From Cephalotrichum gorgonifer (taxonomy: Eukaryota > Ascomycota > Sordariomycetes > Microascales > Microascaceae): a stretch of DNA of 64,000 nucleotides. The position numbers and the translations under genes are program-made. The notes beneath the pieces were generated by a model that saw nothing but the letters and a program-made list of their open reading frames with translations, ran no database searches and was not told the origin of the DNA. Location of the stretch: assembly GCA_900312665.1 (NCBI GenBank), contig ONZQ02000004.1:1407582-1471581 (forward strand), written 5' to 3'. Below, one piece after another: positions 1 through 11,191 of the stretch. The stretch's first letter is position 1; the number at the start of each line of letters is the position of its first letter.

Positions 1-126
1 ATACACACACTAGTGCGCGGGTTCGCTCTAAATAGGATGCCGGCCAAGGAATTTCTCGCCAAGTCGGAACCCTCCAAGCGAAGATCCGGGAAAAAGGAAT
101 TATACATAGATTGGAGAGATGCTTAC

Positions 127-327
127 AGCGGACACGACGTTGAGCGGCGCCATGGTCTCCAGCTCCCAGTGGTTAGTCTCGGCGGGGCTCGACCCGGAGA
201 CGTCGTGTATTATCGCCGTGAGACTCTGGACCTCGGCTTCCGTCAGCAGCGGGGCGGGGACGGCGGACAGACTGGGGTGGTCGGAGTCAGTGTCGGGACG
301 CGGGGCCGGTTCAGTCTCCGCGGTCAT
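127..327 (-). CDS. First coding exon of an unidentified gene, running off the left edge
   Basis: An ATG at 327 opens a 67-codon frame that stops cleanly at a good donor (GTAAGC) at 126, in phase 0; without splicing the frame ends soon after. The upstream strand (about 330-410) is strongly CT-rich in the direction of transcription, as expected for a fungal leader. The peptide begins MTAETEPAPR, with a Pro/Ser/Asp-rich start followed by a more structured stretch containing LTEAEVQSLTAI and NHWELETMAPLNVVSA. I do not recognise the family. The remaining exons lie in the last 100 bases or outside the window; I could not choose an acceptor with confidence. An orphan open frame is the alternative. 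Confidence 0.5.
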
Positions 328-1025
328 GATCTATAGCGGGGAAGGAGAGAGGAGGGAGAAGGGGAAGGGTGGGTGGGAGAAAGGGCGGGTGGAAGAAGGG
401 ACGTGTTTAGGATCAATGTGGTGTGTATGGAGTTGTGTGGGCTCGAGGTTGGCGCAGCCACTTGTAAGTGAATATCGGCTCTATGGATGGTTTGTTTGGG
501 GAATGAGCCGTTACAAAGTAACAGAGGGCATGGCATTTGCGGGGGCGGGGACAGCCGAGGGACCGAAGGAGGCATCGGGTCAGTTTAGCTCCGTTTGGTT
601 GTCCCTACATATGATCTAGCTGAGTCAATCCCCCCCTCGTCCATCCACCTACTACACGTACTTTCACAAGCGCAGAAACACACACTCACTCACACAGGAT
701 GAAAAGTCGACGGCCGCCGTGGCGACGACAACCTCGGGACCAAGTGAGTGGAAACAGGTATTAATAGGTCTGTATTTGTATATCCAGTATTCCCCGTATA
801 TCCCAAGTATCCCGCTACAAAATAAGAAGAGGAGAAAAGAAACGCCTAAAAAGCCCATTTCATACATCCGGCCCAAAAAGAAAAAAAAAGTCCGACCTCA
901 TTACTTCCGACATGCGAGACAAAGAGTACGACGCCCAATCGGACGGACCGGTCTCCCCTGCACCCTAGAACACCTCGCGGAAAAAGCAGCTTCAAATCAT
1001 GACATCTTCGGGTACAGTCCTAATA
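328..1025. other. Intergenic, about 0.7 kb
   Basis: This lies between the start of the left-edge gene and the stop of the next minus-strand gene. It holds the CT-rich leader of the former. I see no other gene, RNA or repeat. Confidence 0.5.
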
Positions 1026-2675
1026 CTATGCCTCAAGTCTCGTCCTCCTCTTCTCCCCCTTCGTGAGGAAGCCGGAGGCCTTCCTCGCCTGTGCCACTAT
1101 ATCGTAAATCCCAAATCTCATGACGCTCGTGCGCGGATCCCGCCTCCCCGGCGACGAAGATGAGGTGGGGCTCCCGCCGCCGCTGTCGGTGCCGCTCCGC
1201 CGCTTGAACACCCTGGCTATGTAGTTGGGACTCTCGTCCACCTCGAACACGCTGGTCAGAGGGGCCGTCGTCGGGTTCGGCTTCCCAGGTGTCCGACCAT
1301 CTGCCCCGGAGACAATGGGGTGGAGCCGGCTCGGGCGCCTCTGGTGGCCGAGGAGCATGGAGGGGAGGCTGCGCCGTAGCTTCGACCCGCTGCGGGACAC
1401 CATTGGCGGTTTCCTCTCAGGGAGCGACGAGTGCACGTGGCGCGGCTCACGGCGCTTCGTCGAGGCGGCGATCTGCGCGGTCGATGAGTGATAGAGGTCT
1501 TTGATGATGTACTCTTCTGTCTCGGCTTGGTCCGAGTACGAGGGTTCGACTTCGTCACCCTGTGGTGGATAGTGGGATTCGGGGGACCTGGCGGGCTCTG
1601 GAATCCATGGCTGTCCGTCCAAACCTGGAACAAAGAGAATCTCACCACTCATCACCTCGCCTCTTCGTCTGATGAGCAGCGGATCGACATGCATTGACGA
1701 GCGCATGCCTGGGGAATACTTGTGGGATGACATATTGAAGGTGGATTCGTCTGCAACGAACGTCCAGTCTGTATCCTCGACATACGGCGAGTCTTCGTAC
1801 TCGTGGGCAGCCGGTGCATACGGTATCGGGTCGGACATGGTTGTGTCGAGACTCTCTCTACTGTAGCAACTGCTTTGCGTGGGCGACGGGGGGGCGGTAT
1901 AGGCGGTGGCGTTCCCATAAACCCCGGACAGGGCGCGTGGGTGGGTCGTATCGAAGTTGATGTTGACGTCGTACCCTATCATCTGTTTGATCTTGTCGGG
2001 TGAGCTATGTAGGGTCGGTGTTAATGCCGGGCTCCTCGCCGAGTCCGAGAGCGTTGCAATTTCGGCGCACGCCTCAGTCCCCGGGAGACTCCATGGCCTA
2101 GACCGGATGGCTAGCGACTTGTAGGGGCGCGGTGAGAGACTATTTTCGCCTTCGGATGCACTCCTGGTGTGAGTCGATAGTGGTTGGATCGTTGCGGTGT
2201 AAGCTAGTTCGTCGCGACACTGTCTCCAGTACTCAGGAGGAGCCTCGATGGATGAGAATCGTGCGGGTGAGCAAGGGGGTTCGGCGGACAGCACACTTGG
2301 TCGCTGAGGGGCCGCGCTCACTGGTTTCGGCATCCCTCGCGCAGCCGAGCGAGGGGGTATGGGCGGAAGCGGCCGTTGCTCATAAAGTTCGGGGGACAGC
2401 TGTGGCGGTAGGTCCTCGCCCACCGGGGTGTCGATTTCCGTGTCTCGTGAAGCCTCCACGGCCAGTCTATGTCCCGAAATATCCATATTGACAAGTATTC
2501 GAGTAATGGGCGCAGGTTTCCAGGGGGATAGTTGGAGAATGTATGGTGGGGGCCATTCCGGATAAGACTTGAGCAGGAGAAGGTCGAAGCGGGAGGGGAG
2601 GGACAGGCGTGGATAAAGGGCGCAGATTAGACGGGCAGTGAGAGTGTCCATGTAGGTTTCACTGAACGACACCAT
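1026..2675 (-). CDS. Uncharacterised Ser/Pro-rich, probably disordered protein (549 aa)
   Basis: A single long frame of 549 codons with no need for introns. The ATG at 2675 sits in a good context (CAAGATGG). A second in-frame Met at 2486 (MDISGHRLAV) begins the more regular part, so the first 63 residues may be leader. The protein is rich in Ser, Pro, Arg and Glu, with a proline motif (EQRPLPPIPPRS) near residue 100, many SP/TP sites suited to phosphorylation, and a conserved-looking basic C-terminus (RFGIYDIVAQARKASGF then KGEKRRTR). There is no membrane segment and no catalytic motif. I do not recognise the family and assign no function. The length of the frame and its third-position bias argue that it is real. 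Confidence 0.6.
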   Translation of the reverse strand: MVSFSETYMDTLTARLICALYPRLSLPSRFDLLLLKSYPEWPPPYILQLSPWKPAPITRILVNMDISGHRLAVEASRDTEIDTPVGEDLPPQLSPELYEQRPLPPIPPRSAARGMPKPVSAAPQRPSVLSAEPPCSPARFSSIEAPPEYWRQCRDELAYTATIQPLSTHTRSASEGENSLSPRPYKSLAIRSRPWSLPGTEACAEIATLSDSARSPALTPTLHSSPDKIKQMIGYDVNINFDTTHPRALSGVYGNATAYTAPPSPTQSSCYSRESLDTTMSDPIPYAPAAHEYEDSPYVEDTDWTFVADESTFNMSSHKYSPGMRSSMHVDPLLIRRRGEVMSGEILFVPGLDGQPWIPEPARSPESHYPPQGDEVEPSYSDQAETEEYIIKDLYHSSTAQIAASTKRREPRHVHSSLPERKPPMVSRSGSKLRRSLPSMLLGHQRRPSRLHPIVSGADGRTPGKPNPTTAPLTSVFEVDESPNYIARVFKRRSGTDSGGGSPTSSSSPGRRDPRTSVMRFGIYDIVAQARKASGFLTKGEKRRTRLEA

Positions 2676-5600
2676 CTTGATTGGCCTTTGTCAGAAGAGG
2701 TCAGGTGTGCAAGTATGAGAGACTCTTGGTTGCACAGATACGGTGTAATAGGCCAGGAGATGGACATGGACATCCAAACTTCAGAAGCGCGCAAACGAAG
2801 AAGGGGGTACAAGAAAATCAGCAAGGGAGAGAATCACACCAGCCGGTGGTAGCTAGGGGCGAGCGAAAGCGCGGCATTACACATCGGCAGGGTGTGTAAG
2901 GGTGTGCGCGAGGGAGGCGATAAAAACCCAGTAGATCCTGACTGCCGGGGATTTCGGGCGACACCAGGCCAAGCCACGCTCCTTATGGGGACGCTATTGT
3001 TTGCCCGGGTATGCCTAGCTTCCTCCCACGACTGAAGGCGAAGGTCGCCGGGTGTGGATGCCATACAGGCCCCGCCGCTCTCCGCTACGGGTGTCGTGGC
3101 GAGTGTGTTGGCGATGACGCCAGCTCGAATAGCGGGCACTGTGATTTTCTGGAACCCACGACAGCGGCGCCCCGCAGGTCTCGAGGAAGCTTTGGTATCC
3201 CGCAGCCGCTGTCGAACAACAAAGGGAGGGCGGCTCCACCGAAGGGCCGACGAGTGATCCATGGGTGTGCGGCCCGTCAAGTACCGTGGACCACTAGGCC
3301 GCGCCGGCTTGGCCGAATTGGGATTTACTAGTGGAGCATGGCACGCGCGGAAGCAAGTGCGCGGAAGCAAGGAATGTGATGAAAGTGAAGAGTAGAGTCA
3401 TGTACTCATACGTCCTCCTTCCTGTTCTGTTCTAAAACCTCATTCGTCTTTGGCTGCTCCACTAGAGCAACGGTTTCCCCTGTACAAGTAGATGGGGAAG
3501 AGAAGGGGACATGAGGGAAGAAAGGATCCATTGTCCGGCTGTGTCACATGTACTCTGGTACGGCCATATCGGGATTTGAAGGGGGAGTCTAGGTAGTTTG
3601 GCCGCAGGGGGGGATAATGCCCTTTCCCTCACCCCTTCGCCCCCACTTCTACCGCCGCATGCGGGAGTGGCTTGATGTATTGATTAATGGCCAGGGTGTG
3701 CTTGCTTCCCCGCCCATTGTCTGACTCCGGCCACATTCCGGTACCCGGTGCGCCCACGGTGCGCCGGTTACGAGTGCTTGTCTGTCCAACAATCCTGGCC
3801 GCGGGGGGAGGGGGAGAACGTCAAATACAAGTACTCCTTGTATACTGAAAGATGCAATACCGATGCCCCCGATACCCCGGATGTAGAAGGCGTTTGTCGG
3901 GGTCTCGAGAGGACAGGATCCCCGACATGAGTCTGGAGTCGTCTGGCATGTTTCAGTGCCTCTGACTCTCGCTGCGCCTGCCATCCACCCACTCGTGCCC
4001 CAAAGTCCCAAGTGAGCATGAAACAAAGTTTTGCCATTCAGCGAGTGTGAAAGAGCTAGCGGTCGGTTGAGAACCCACGATCTACGCGTGCTTGTAGCGT
4101 GGGAATGCGTTATGGAGTGCGAGCTACGAGTACAGGACATCGTATCGGGTGGGAGACCGCAGGAAGTCTCACTTCCTTTCCCATTTCCGCTTCCCTTCCC
4201 TTCCCATTCTCGGATGGGCTGTGGCACATGTCCCAGCGAGCTCCGTCAAGCCCCATCTGGGTGTCAGCGCTGTGTTAGAAATCCCAACAGATCATGCACA
4301 GATATGTCTTAGGTTAGAAGACGGGGAAACAACTGGCTGGCATCCGGTTCAAGATGATGACAAGAAAACTGTCCGTGTCGTCAAGAAGCGTGGCTCCGGC
4401 TGGAACGAGGAGCGAGGAGTGAGGAGCGATGACCCAAAAGGAAAACTCTGGTGTAGGGTTTGCCACAGGATGTAGAAGCCTGGCCCTAGAAGGTATACTG
4501 GGGCATTTCACAGTCCGTCGGCCTCAGTATAAAGTTCATGTACATAAGTATTGTACTGCTGCTCAACATTATGACCTCTAGGCCAAAAGCAAGGACTCGG
4601 AGAAACACCAGATCCTCGGAAGACTGGATGCTCATCTAAAGGATAGAAGGAAAGTCTAGGGATGAGAGGACGACAAGACTGCGGAGAACCCAAGGACGGT
4701 ACCAGCCTGCGTTTAAATAGCCCAAAAAAATTCAGGCCATGATGGTTCTTATGTACCTTCTCACATGAGCTATGTGTGAAGTGACTTCTTCGATTGTTGG
4801 GGGGTGGGTGGAGAAACACGGACGGGAAGGGGGCCCGGCTATCCCGTAATGTAATCCTTTACCCTTCTTCTACTCACTCGCATACCCTTCCGTTAGCAAT
4901 AAGCGGATGTCGTCCAGACGTCATATGCTGGATATAGGGGTCTGATCCTTGACATCTTATTCTAAGAAAAGGAGGCGGTAGAAGCACTTGCATGCTAGTG
5001 AGAAACACATACCAGGTTCGACATCTAATTCGAGCGAGATGAGAAAAGGTGTCTCTGGTGGGAGCCGTGCCAGGAGTGGGGAGACAGATGCCAGCCCATC
5101 TATGCTGTTTGGGTGTTGGGATGCTCGCTGGAGGGACACCGTGGCTCTTTTGGCCGCTTGGAACACCCAAGAGAGAAATCGGGGGCAGCTCGGGGTGAAG
5201 AGAATGACTCGAAAGATGTCTCAGGAGGCTTATTAGTAGGCAGGTATCACCGAGAGAAAGTCGATTTAAGGTTCGTAGGGAGTCACTACAAAGATTCAGC
5301 GCCAGGCTTGAATAATAACCTTTCCGCCTGTTCCTGGTAGGGCGACAGTACTGGCGACCAGGGTCATTGGATGTGTCCTTTGTCCTCGATCTACGAGCAA
5401 TGTCGGCTTGGTCTGACGACGATATAATTACCAGTTCTCTCCTAGTTCAGAGTTAACTACTTATACTCAGACCCAGGACGCCAAAAGGGCATATTGCTAG
5501 TAGTATATTGGGCCAGGGGTTTAATATGTGCTGACACTTGCGGACATTTGGCAGCTGGTATGGCTGAGCTATCTTCCTTGTAATATCACCTGCTGCTTTA

Positions 5601-6000
5601 AGCATGACCAGCCTCGAAGGATTTAGGCGGAGGATTTTAATTGGATTTCCCGCCAGCGAGTCTTACGGCGGCTGCACGTTTACATAAGCACTGCAGGGGT
5701 TGGGGTGGGGCGGCGGGCGGAGCTTAGCACTTACACCAACCCACTAGTTAGATATACTTGTGCTTGTGGCCTGGTCTCTCCGGACCTTCCGCACCATCCT
5801 ATCTTTACCCTCGCAGCCCCTGAAGCACCACCGTGGGACAGGTTCGATTTACCGAACCCAAACGGAGTCCCAACCCCGTTTTCCCCCCTTTCCTCTCTCC
5901 CCGACCCACCGCTGGCTGGGAGAGAACAGAAAGAAAGATCGACAGGGAAAAAAACAAGCGAGCCGCGCGGCAGCACAAACTCACCCCGTCGCGCCGAGCC
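2676..6000. other. Gene-poor intergenic region, 3.3 kb
   Basis: No gene is supportable here. The part at 3010-3250 is more GC-rich and carries overlapping open frames on both strands (up to 178 codons on the minus strand), none with recognisable motifs or clean splice signals. The right end holds the promoter and leader of the mannosyltransferase gene. Confidence 0.4.
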
Positions 6001-7491
6001 ATGTTCCCCCGGCCCCGCCTCGGAGCCCTCCGCCGCTTCCGCGCACCGTCCTGGCTCGTCCTCCTCGTCCTCCTCCTCTTCCTCGAGGTCGCGATACACT
6101 ACTACAGCCTCCTCGTCCCGAGGCCCCCGCGCGAGCAGGATGCCGTCTTCCACCGCGGGTGCGCCAACCCGGCCGATTACACGCGCCGCGAGAAGGCCGT
6201 CCTCGTCATGCTCGCCCGGAACCACGAGGTTGAGGGCGCCCTGGAAACGGTGCACCTCGTCGAGCAGAGGTTCAACCGCTTCTTCAACTACCCTATCATG
6301 TTCCTGAACGATGAGCAGTGGGAACCCGAGGTCATGGCCGCCCTGAACAGCAGCGTCAGTGGGGTGGCCAGGTTCGAAGTCATCCCCAATGGCAAGTGGG
6401 GGTACCCGGAAGGCATGGACAAGGCAAAGGCAGAGGAGTCCATGAGGCAGCAGGAGAAGGACGGCGTCAAGTACGGCGGCACGGTGTCGTACCACCACAT
6501 GTGCCGGTTCTTCTCAGGGTACGTCAGACCCAGACCCAGACCCAGATCCAGAAGCCCCTCTTGATTGTCGCGTGCGCACTAACGCTAACGCCCCTTGGCC
6601 CCCTCACAGTGAATTTTTCCTCCTCGACGCCCTCAAGGAGTACAAGTGGTACTGGCGGATCGAGCCCAACGTCGGCTTCTACTGCGACCTGACCTACGAC
6701 CCCTTCGTCGAGATGGCCCGCAACAACAAGGTCTACGGCTGGACCATGGCCACCTGGGAGCGCGGCGAGACCGTCCCCTCCCTCTTCCGCGTCACCTCCG
6801 ACTACAAGGAGGCCCACGGCTACGCCACGACGACCCTGTGGACCGCCTTCCTCTCTGCCTCGTGGCTACCGATGCCCTTGCGGTGGCTTGCCGCCCACTT
6901 CTCGCTGAGGGACAGGTATGGGGACAGGTGGAACCGGTGCCATTACTGGGATAACTTCGAGATTGCCGACCTCGATTTCTTCAGGGGCAGGGCGTACCAG
7001 AAGTATTACCGCTTCCTGGACGGCCTAGGCGGTTTCTACGCCGAGAGGGTAAGTTGCCGATTTCATCAACCACACCCCTCGTAGAGCCCAATTTTTCTCT
7101 TTCCGAGTCGTACGTGTACGCGCGTGTGTGGCCGGTCTGTTTCTAACAAGATCCATAGTGGGGAGACGCCTCTGTGCACAGCCTGGCCGTCGGCATGCTC
7201 CTCGACCCGAAGCAGGTCCACCACTTCCAGGATATAGCCTACATGCACGACAACCTCTGGGTATGCCCCAACAACGCCCCCGGGGCCCAGCTCCCCGAGC
7301 TCCCCGCCGCCCCCGGGAACCCCGCGCCGAAGCCCGATCCCGAGCGCGCCGGCGGCGTCGGCTGCAGGTGTAGCTGTCCCGACGGGGGTGGCAGCAGGCG
7401 CCAATCGAACCACCATAACGAGTGCCTCCTGAGGTTAAAGGAGCCTAATACGCGCGAGAGGACGGTGTTGCCAAGGATACTATGGTGGTGA
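6001..7491 (+). CDS. GT15 family alpha-1,2-mannosyltransferase (KRE2/MNT1/KTR type)
   Basis: Golgi type II membrane enzyme that transfers mannose from GDP-mannose to N- and O-linked glycans. Exons 6001-6518, 6610-7048 and 7159-7491 join in frame to 429 aa; both introns are GT...AG. A short basic cytosolic end (MFPRPRLGALRRFR) precedes a signal anchor at about residues 17-36. The luminal domain shows the family signatures: NPADYTRREKAVLVMLARN, a YHHMCRFFSG block across the first junction, WRIEPNVGFYCDL, and NFEIADLDFF with the conserved Glu at about 290, the residue proposed as nucleophile in yeast Kre2. The third exon carries the ERWGDASVHS block and a Cys-rich end (CRCSC, then NECL). Length is normal for the family. 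It converges on erd1; yeast Erd1 is needed for recycling several Golgi glycosyltransferases. Which KTR subfamily it belongs to is open. Confidence 0.93.
6525..6553 (+). repeat. CAGACC hexanucleotide run in the first intron of the GT15 gene
   Basis: About four near-perfect copies of CAGACC directly follow the donor at 6519. It is a simple-sequence tract and could vary in length between strains. Confidence 0.7.
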
Positions 7492-8054
7492 GGAAGAGAA
7501 GAAGAAAAAAGTGTACATAAGAAAGACGTTGGTGTTACGATTAATGGTGTTCGTTTTCTTCCTTCTTTTTTTTGGGGGGGGGAGGGGGAGGGGGCGGGCT
7601 ACTGGCCCATATGATTTGCGCGAGCGGGGCGTGTTCTGTCTTTTGCGTCTGTCTGTATGAGGGTGGGAACTAGACTCTGTGGTGTACGAAGAAGAACGGG
7701 AGAAGAAGGAAGAGGAGCTTCGGTGTTGGTCTTTTCTTGTTTTACTACATTGTACAGCACCCGGTTCATATGGAGATACCCCATGTAATATCATGCTCAC
7801 GTATCAAACGCTGATATCCCCCAGTGTATGTCTAATTGTTCCTTAATACAAAAGCATATTTCCGCCGGAAACCGACTCTGCTCACTACGGGACCGCGTCC
7901 CGATATGAACAAGTCAAGCCCTGCCTTCGGGTTTAAATATACTACGTTGAGCCCGACCCTTCCTGCCTTGGGTACCTCATGACCAGCCGATGCAGTCGCC
8001 TGCACCTAATAATCCCAAGTCATGAGAAGACGCGAGCTACTCCGAGGAGGAGTC
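7492..8054. other. Convergent 3' intergenic region
   Basis: Shared 3' flank of the GT15 gene (+) and erd1 (-). It contains a T-run followed by G-runs at about 7564-7600. No gene is seen. Confidence 0.5.
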
Positions 8055-9346
8055 CTATTCCTCGTCCTCGTACTTCCCGGGGTAATCCGCGAGCAGTATG
8101 TCATCCGCCCCGAGTCCCGTGGCAGTGCCCCTGACGTACTCCGTCTCCACCCTGAAGAAGATCCACACCCACCGCCGGAAGACCTCGAGGGCCTGTAGGA
8201 GGAAGACGGTGCCCTCACTGTCCGGGAGCCGCGCAAGGCCCGGACCAAGCCTGAACACCCAGGCCAGTCTCAGAACGAGGTCCCCCGCGACGACGGCGTA
8301 GTACGTCCAGGAGGGGAACATGGTGCGACGGCGCAGGCCGAAGGGGTGCTCGGGCGAGTTGCGCTCCCTCGCGCCGTTAAGGAGCGTGAGGTCCCAGTCC
8401 TTGGCGACGTCCCAGTAGAACGCATACGTCGAGTGCACGAGCGAGGCGAGGAACCACGCGAACCTGAGCCCGGCGCCGGGGCCACCCGTGTGACCGGAGT
8501 GGGAGACGAGCGTTGAGAGGATGACGACGGGGAAGGCGGTGGAGTACTTGAGGGCGTTGGCGAGGTGCTGGCCGCCCCAGCCGGTGGAGGGGTGGTACGG
8601 CGCCCGGCGGACGCGGAAGTACTCGATCAGGCACTGGCGGAGTCGGATCATGCTCGGGATGGCGACGATGAGCGGCACGAAGTTGCCGCCGTAAGAGCGG
8701 TCGGGCCGGCCGGTGGCGGAGGCGCGCGGTGTGATGAACATGCACGCCGCCACGAACAGGTCCGCGAGGACCTTTGCGTAGCTCGTCAGCGCGTCGGCGA
8801 GTATGACGTCCCCGAACTTGCCATCCCTCGACTCGGCGATGCCCCCGAGGCTCACCCGCCTGAGGGTGGCGAGGAAGCGCCGGCGCCCGCCGTGGCTGAG
8901 GCTACGCAGGGGAGCGCAGAACAGCACACAGAGGGAGACGAGGAAGGTGGCTGGTAGCCAGTCATAGCGGAAGACGAGGATCGGGTCTCCGCGGGTGAAG
9001 AGCCAGAAGGTCGTGATGGAGAGTGCAAAGAGGGAGGTCGCGGCGACGGCGAGAGGGTAGGCGGTGAGGTGCTGCGGCGGATGGTGGGACGAGGTGCGGG
9101 CCGGGTAGCGGATGAGATCCGACACGTCGATCTTGTGGGTTTGTAGGACTTGGAGGTTAACTCCCCAACCCCATATTCCTAGGAAAAAGCTGTTAGGCAC
9201 GTGTGGTCTGTGGCTGCAGGACCAGCAGAGACGATGACTGGCATGGAGGAGGTGAGGGAGGGCGTACCAGCTACGAGAATGAGGCCAATGCGATAAGGCA
9301 GCGGAAAGACCGCGCCGAGCGTTTCCAGGTCCGGGTCATCCCCCAT
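8055..9346 (-). CDS. erd1: EXS-domain protein ERD1, Golgi/ER retention and phosphate recycling
   Basis: Multispanning Golgi membrane protein. In yeast Erd1 is needed to retain ER luminal proteins, recycles glycosyltransferases and is linked to exporting phosphate released by glycosylation. I place the start at 9346, not at the Met at 9200 of the long frame. Exon 1 (9346-9268, MGDDPDLETLGAVFPLPYR...) joins at GTACGC/CCTAG to exon 2 (9178-8055) in phase 1, giving the family pattern VAG-IWGWGVNLQ and 400 aa. The Met at 9200 lies inside the intron. The EXS domain covers most of the chain, with hydrophobic segments near the N-terminus (about 45-65 and 72-95) and GGNFVPLIVAIPSMIRLRQC, LANALKYSTAFPV, SLVHSTYAFYWDVAKDWDL, and RRWVWIFFRVETEY near the end, all typical. 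The acidic tail is KYEDEE. It is divergent from pex10. Confidence 0.92.
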
Positions 9347-10072
9347 TTCTGCGGTTGGCTCGGGCGTTGGCCTCGTTCACACCCATCTAGGTAGGGGGAA
9401 GAAGGTAAGACGGATGCTGCCTGCGAGATGGCTACTTGTGCGGAAGTTCGAGGATGCACAAGAGCCAAGATCAGCGATTGGCGCCCCAAGGCATCCGGAA
9501 AGGTTGTATCTGTATCAGGTTCCGAGGAGAGGTGGTCGGAGTGGTGCCATCGAGCTATCGATGTGGTTACAGCTTTTCGGTTGCGTAGATTCGAAAGGGG
9601 ATTCTAAAAAGGGATTTTCTTTTCCTTATCTCCTCGCCCCTGTTTGATGAGTTGTCCACAGCTACTACGTCAGCGCGCTACTGTGGGTCGTTCAGGGGCT
9701 AGACGGTACAACGCAAAATCATTGGTTAGCCTTGAAAGCATGCTGTCCGCTGGAACCAATGCCACACTAGACACACGTGATTGCGGGTCCCCACAAGCTC
9801 CGTCACTGAGCGCGGCACGCTGCACCTCGAAGCCGAGGCAGCTTCGGCTTGAGCGCCGCATGTTTTCAGACAACACCCCCATCGAATAACGCAACTTTCG
9901 CCAAGCTGTTCGCCCAAAGACACAAAGAATCTTACCTCCCTCTTACCTCCCCTTGATATTCAATCAAGATACTATAGCTGGGTTTTATGCCCTCCGGCCA
10001 TCGAATCCCGCCCCGATCATCGAGACGAAGGCCATAGTCGAGTGCCGAGCACATCCCACATCCCCACCCAAC
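9347..10072. promoter_or_regulatory. Bidirectional promoter region between erd1 and pex10
   Basis: A 726-bp gap separates two divergent starts (9346 minus, 10073 plus). The last 100 bp before pex10 are CT/CA-rich. I see no defined operator or TATA box. A frame open from 9953 into pex10 is upstream leader, not a better start. Confidence 0.5.
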
Positions 10073-11191
10073 ATGGCCGCCGCGCCACCCACCACCCCAT
10101 ACCCCTTCGCCGCGGCGCCCGACATCATCCGCTCCCACCAAAAAGACGCCTACTTCACCGGCTCCCTCTCCAACACCCTCACCTCCCTCCACCGCTCCCT
10201 CCTCGGCGCCCGCTCCGCCCACGCCTGGGCCCCGGAGTCGCGCCTCGCCTCCTCCCTACTTTACCTCTCCCTCACCACCCTCGTCGGCAACCGCACCCTC
10301 GGCGAGGAGTACACCGACGTCATCCAGCTCCACGCCTCGAATTCGTCCCTCCCTTCCCTCCCCCGCCGCGCCACGTACATATTGGCCTCGGTCCTCGCGC
10401 CATACCTTGCGGGTAAGCTCCTCCCGAGGTTCCGCGCCAGGCTCCGCGCCGCGCTCGAGGCGCGGGCGAAGAAACTAGCGGAGCGGGGGAGCGGCTCCGG
10501 CAGGGAGGCTAGAACGTGGCGCTACGTCCTCGAGAACCTATCCGTCATCACGTCCTCCACCCCGCTCCACGCGCTGTCCCTAGCCGTATTCTACTTCTCG
10601 GGTACCTACTATGAGGTCGCGAAGCGCATCCTTGGACTAAGATACATCTTCACCCGAAAGGTCCCCGACACACCCGACCGCGTGGGCTATGAGGTCCTCG
10701 GTGCGCTTCTTGCCGTGCAGCTCGCGACGCAGACGTACCTCCATATCCGCTCTGTCCTCGCGCCCGCAGCAGAGCCGAGGCAGGAGGCCAGGTCCGTATC
10801 CGCGGATGCGTACGCCGCGGAGGTGGACGTCTCGCTCAGCGACAATGCCTACGCCTCCAATAACGAGCTCCTCGTGTCGTCTACCCTCCCCGCACCGGGC
10901 CAGACCCAGGTCGGGGGCGGCGCACTGGACATCGAGACGGCGACACACACGCCTGTGCTGGCCGGGCCGAGGTACGACCTCGCCGACGACTCCGTCATGG
11001 GGTATATAAGGGGCGGGCAGCAGAGAAAGTGCACACTCTGCCTCGAGGCGCTGCGGGACCCCGCCGCGACACAGTGTGGGCACGTATTCTGCTGGGGATG
11101 CATAGGAGACTGGGTGAGGGAGAAGCCCGAATGCCCACTTTGTAGGAGGGAAGCTATGGTGCAGCATATACTACCGTTGAGGGTCGTATGA
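10073..11191 (+). CDS. pex10: Peroxisome biogenesis RING E3 ligase PEX10
   Basis: Peroxisomal membrane component of the PEX2-PEX10-PEX12 ubiquitin ligase, which ubiquitinates the PEX5 import receptor for recycling. It is intronless, 372 aa. I chose the ATG at 10073 (context CCAACATGG), since family members begin near the motif that follows here, AAAPDIIRSHQKDAYF; an in-frame Met 40 codons upstream gives an atypical extension. The N-terminal Pex2/Pex12-type membrane region covers about 15-250 (for example LGEEYTDV, PRRATYILASVLAPYL, LHALSLAVFYFSG, ILGLRYIF). The C3HC4 RING lies at 320-357 with C320, C323, C335, H337, C340, C343, C354 and C357. The linker before the RING is acidic and Ser-rich. 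No abnormal feature. Confidence 0.95.
   Translation: MAAAPPTTPYPFAAAPDIIRSHQKDAYFTGSLSNTLTSLHRSLLGARSAHAWAPESRLASSLLYLSLTTLVGNRTLGEEYTDVIQLHASNSSLPSLPRRATYILASVLAPYLAGKLLPRFRARLRAALEARAKKLAERGSGSGREARTWRYVLENLSVITSSTPLHALSLAVFYFSGTYYEVAKRILGLRYIFTRKVPDTPDRVGYEVLGALLAVQLATQTYLHIRSVLAPAAEPRQEARSVSADAYAAEVDVSLSDNAYASNNELLVSSTLPAPGQTQVGGGALDIETATHTPVLAGPRYDLADDSVMGYIRGGQQRKCTLCLEALRDPAATQCGHVFCWGCIGDWVREKPECPLCRREAMVQHILPLRVV

Noticed and set aside
1434..1439. CACGTG palindromes (also near 9198, 29556, 35172 and 41184) as NUC-1 sites
   Set aside because: A six-base word is expected by chance several times in 64 kb; some lie in exons or introns.
2834..3370. 178-codon minus-strand frame in the first gene-poor gap
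   Set aside because: No motif, overlapping frames on both strands, no leader or splice signals; explained by local GC content.
3649..4227. 192-codon minus-strand frame
   Set aside because: Low-complexity translation without codon bias or recognisable sequence.
5731..6498. 255-codon minus-strand frame
   Set aside because: Antisense shadow of the first GT15 exon and its leader.
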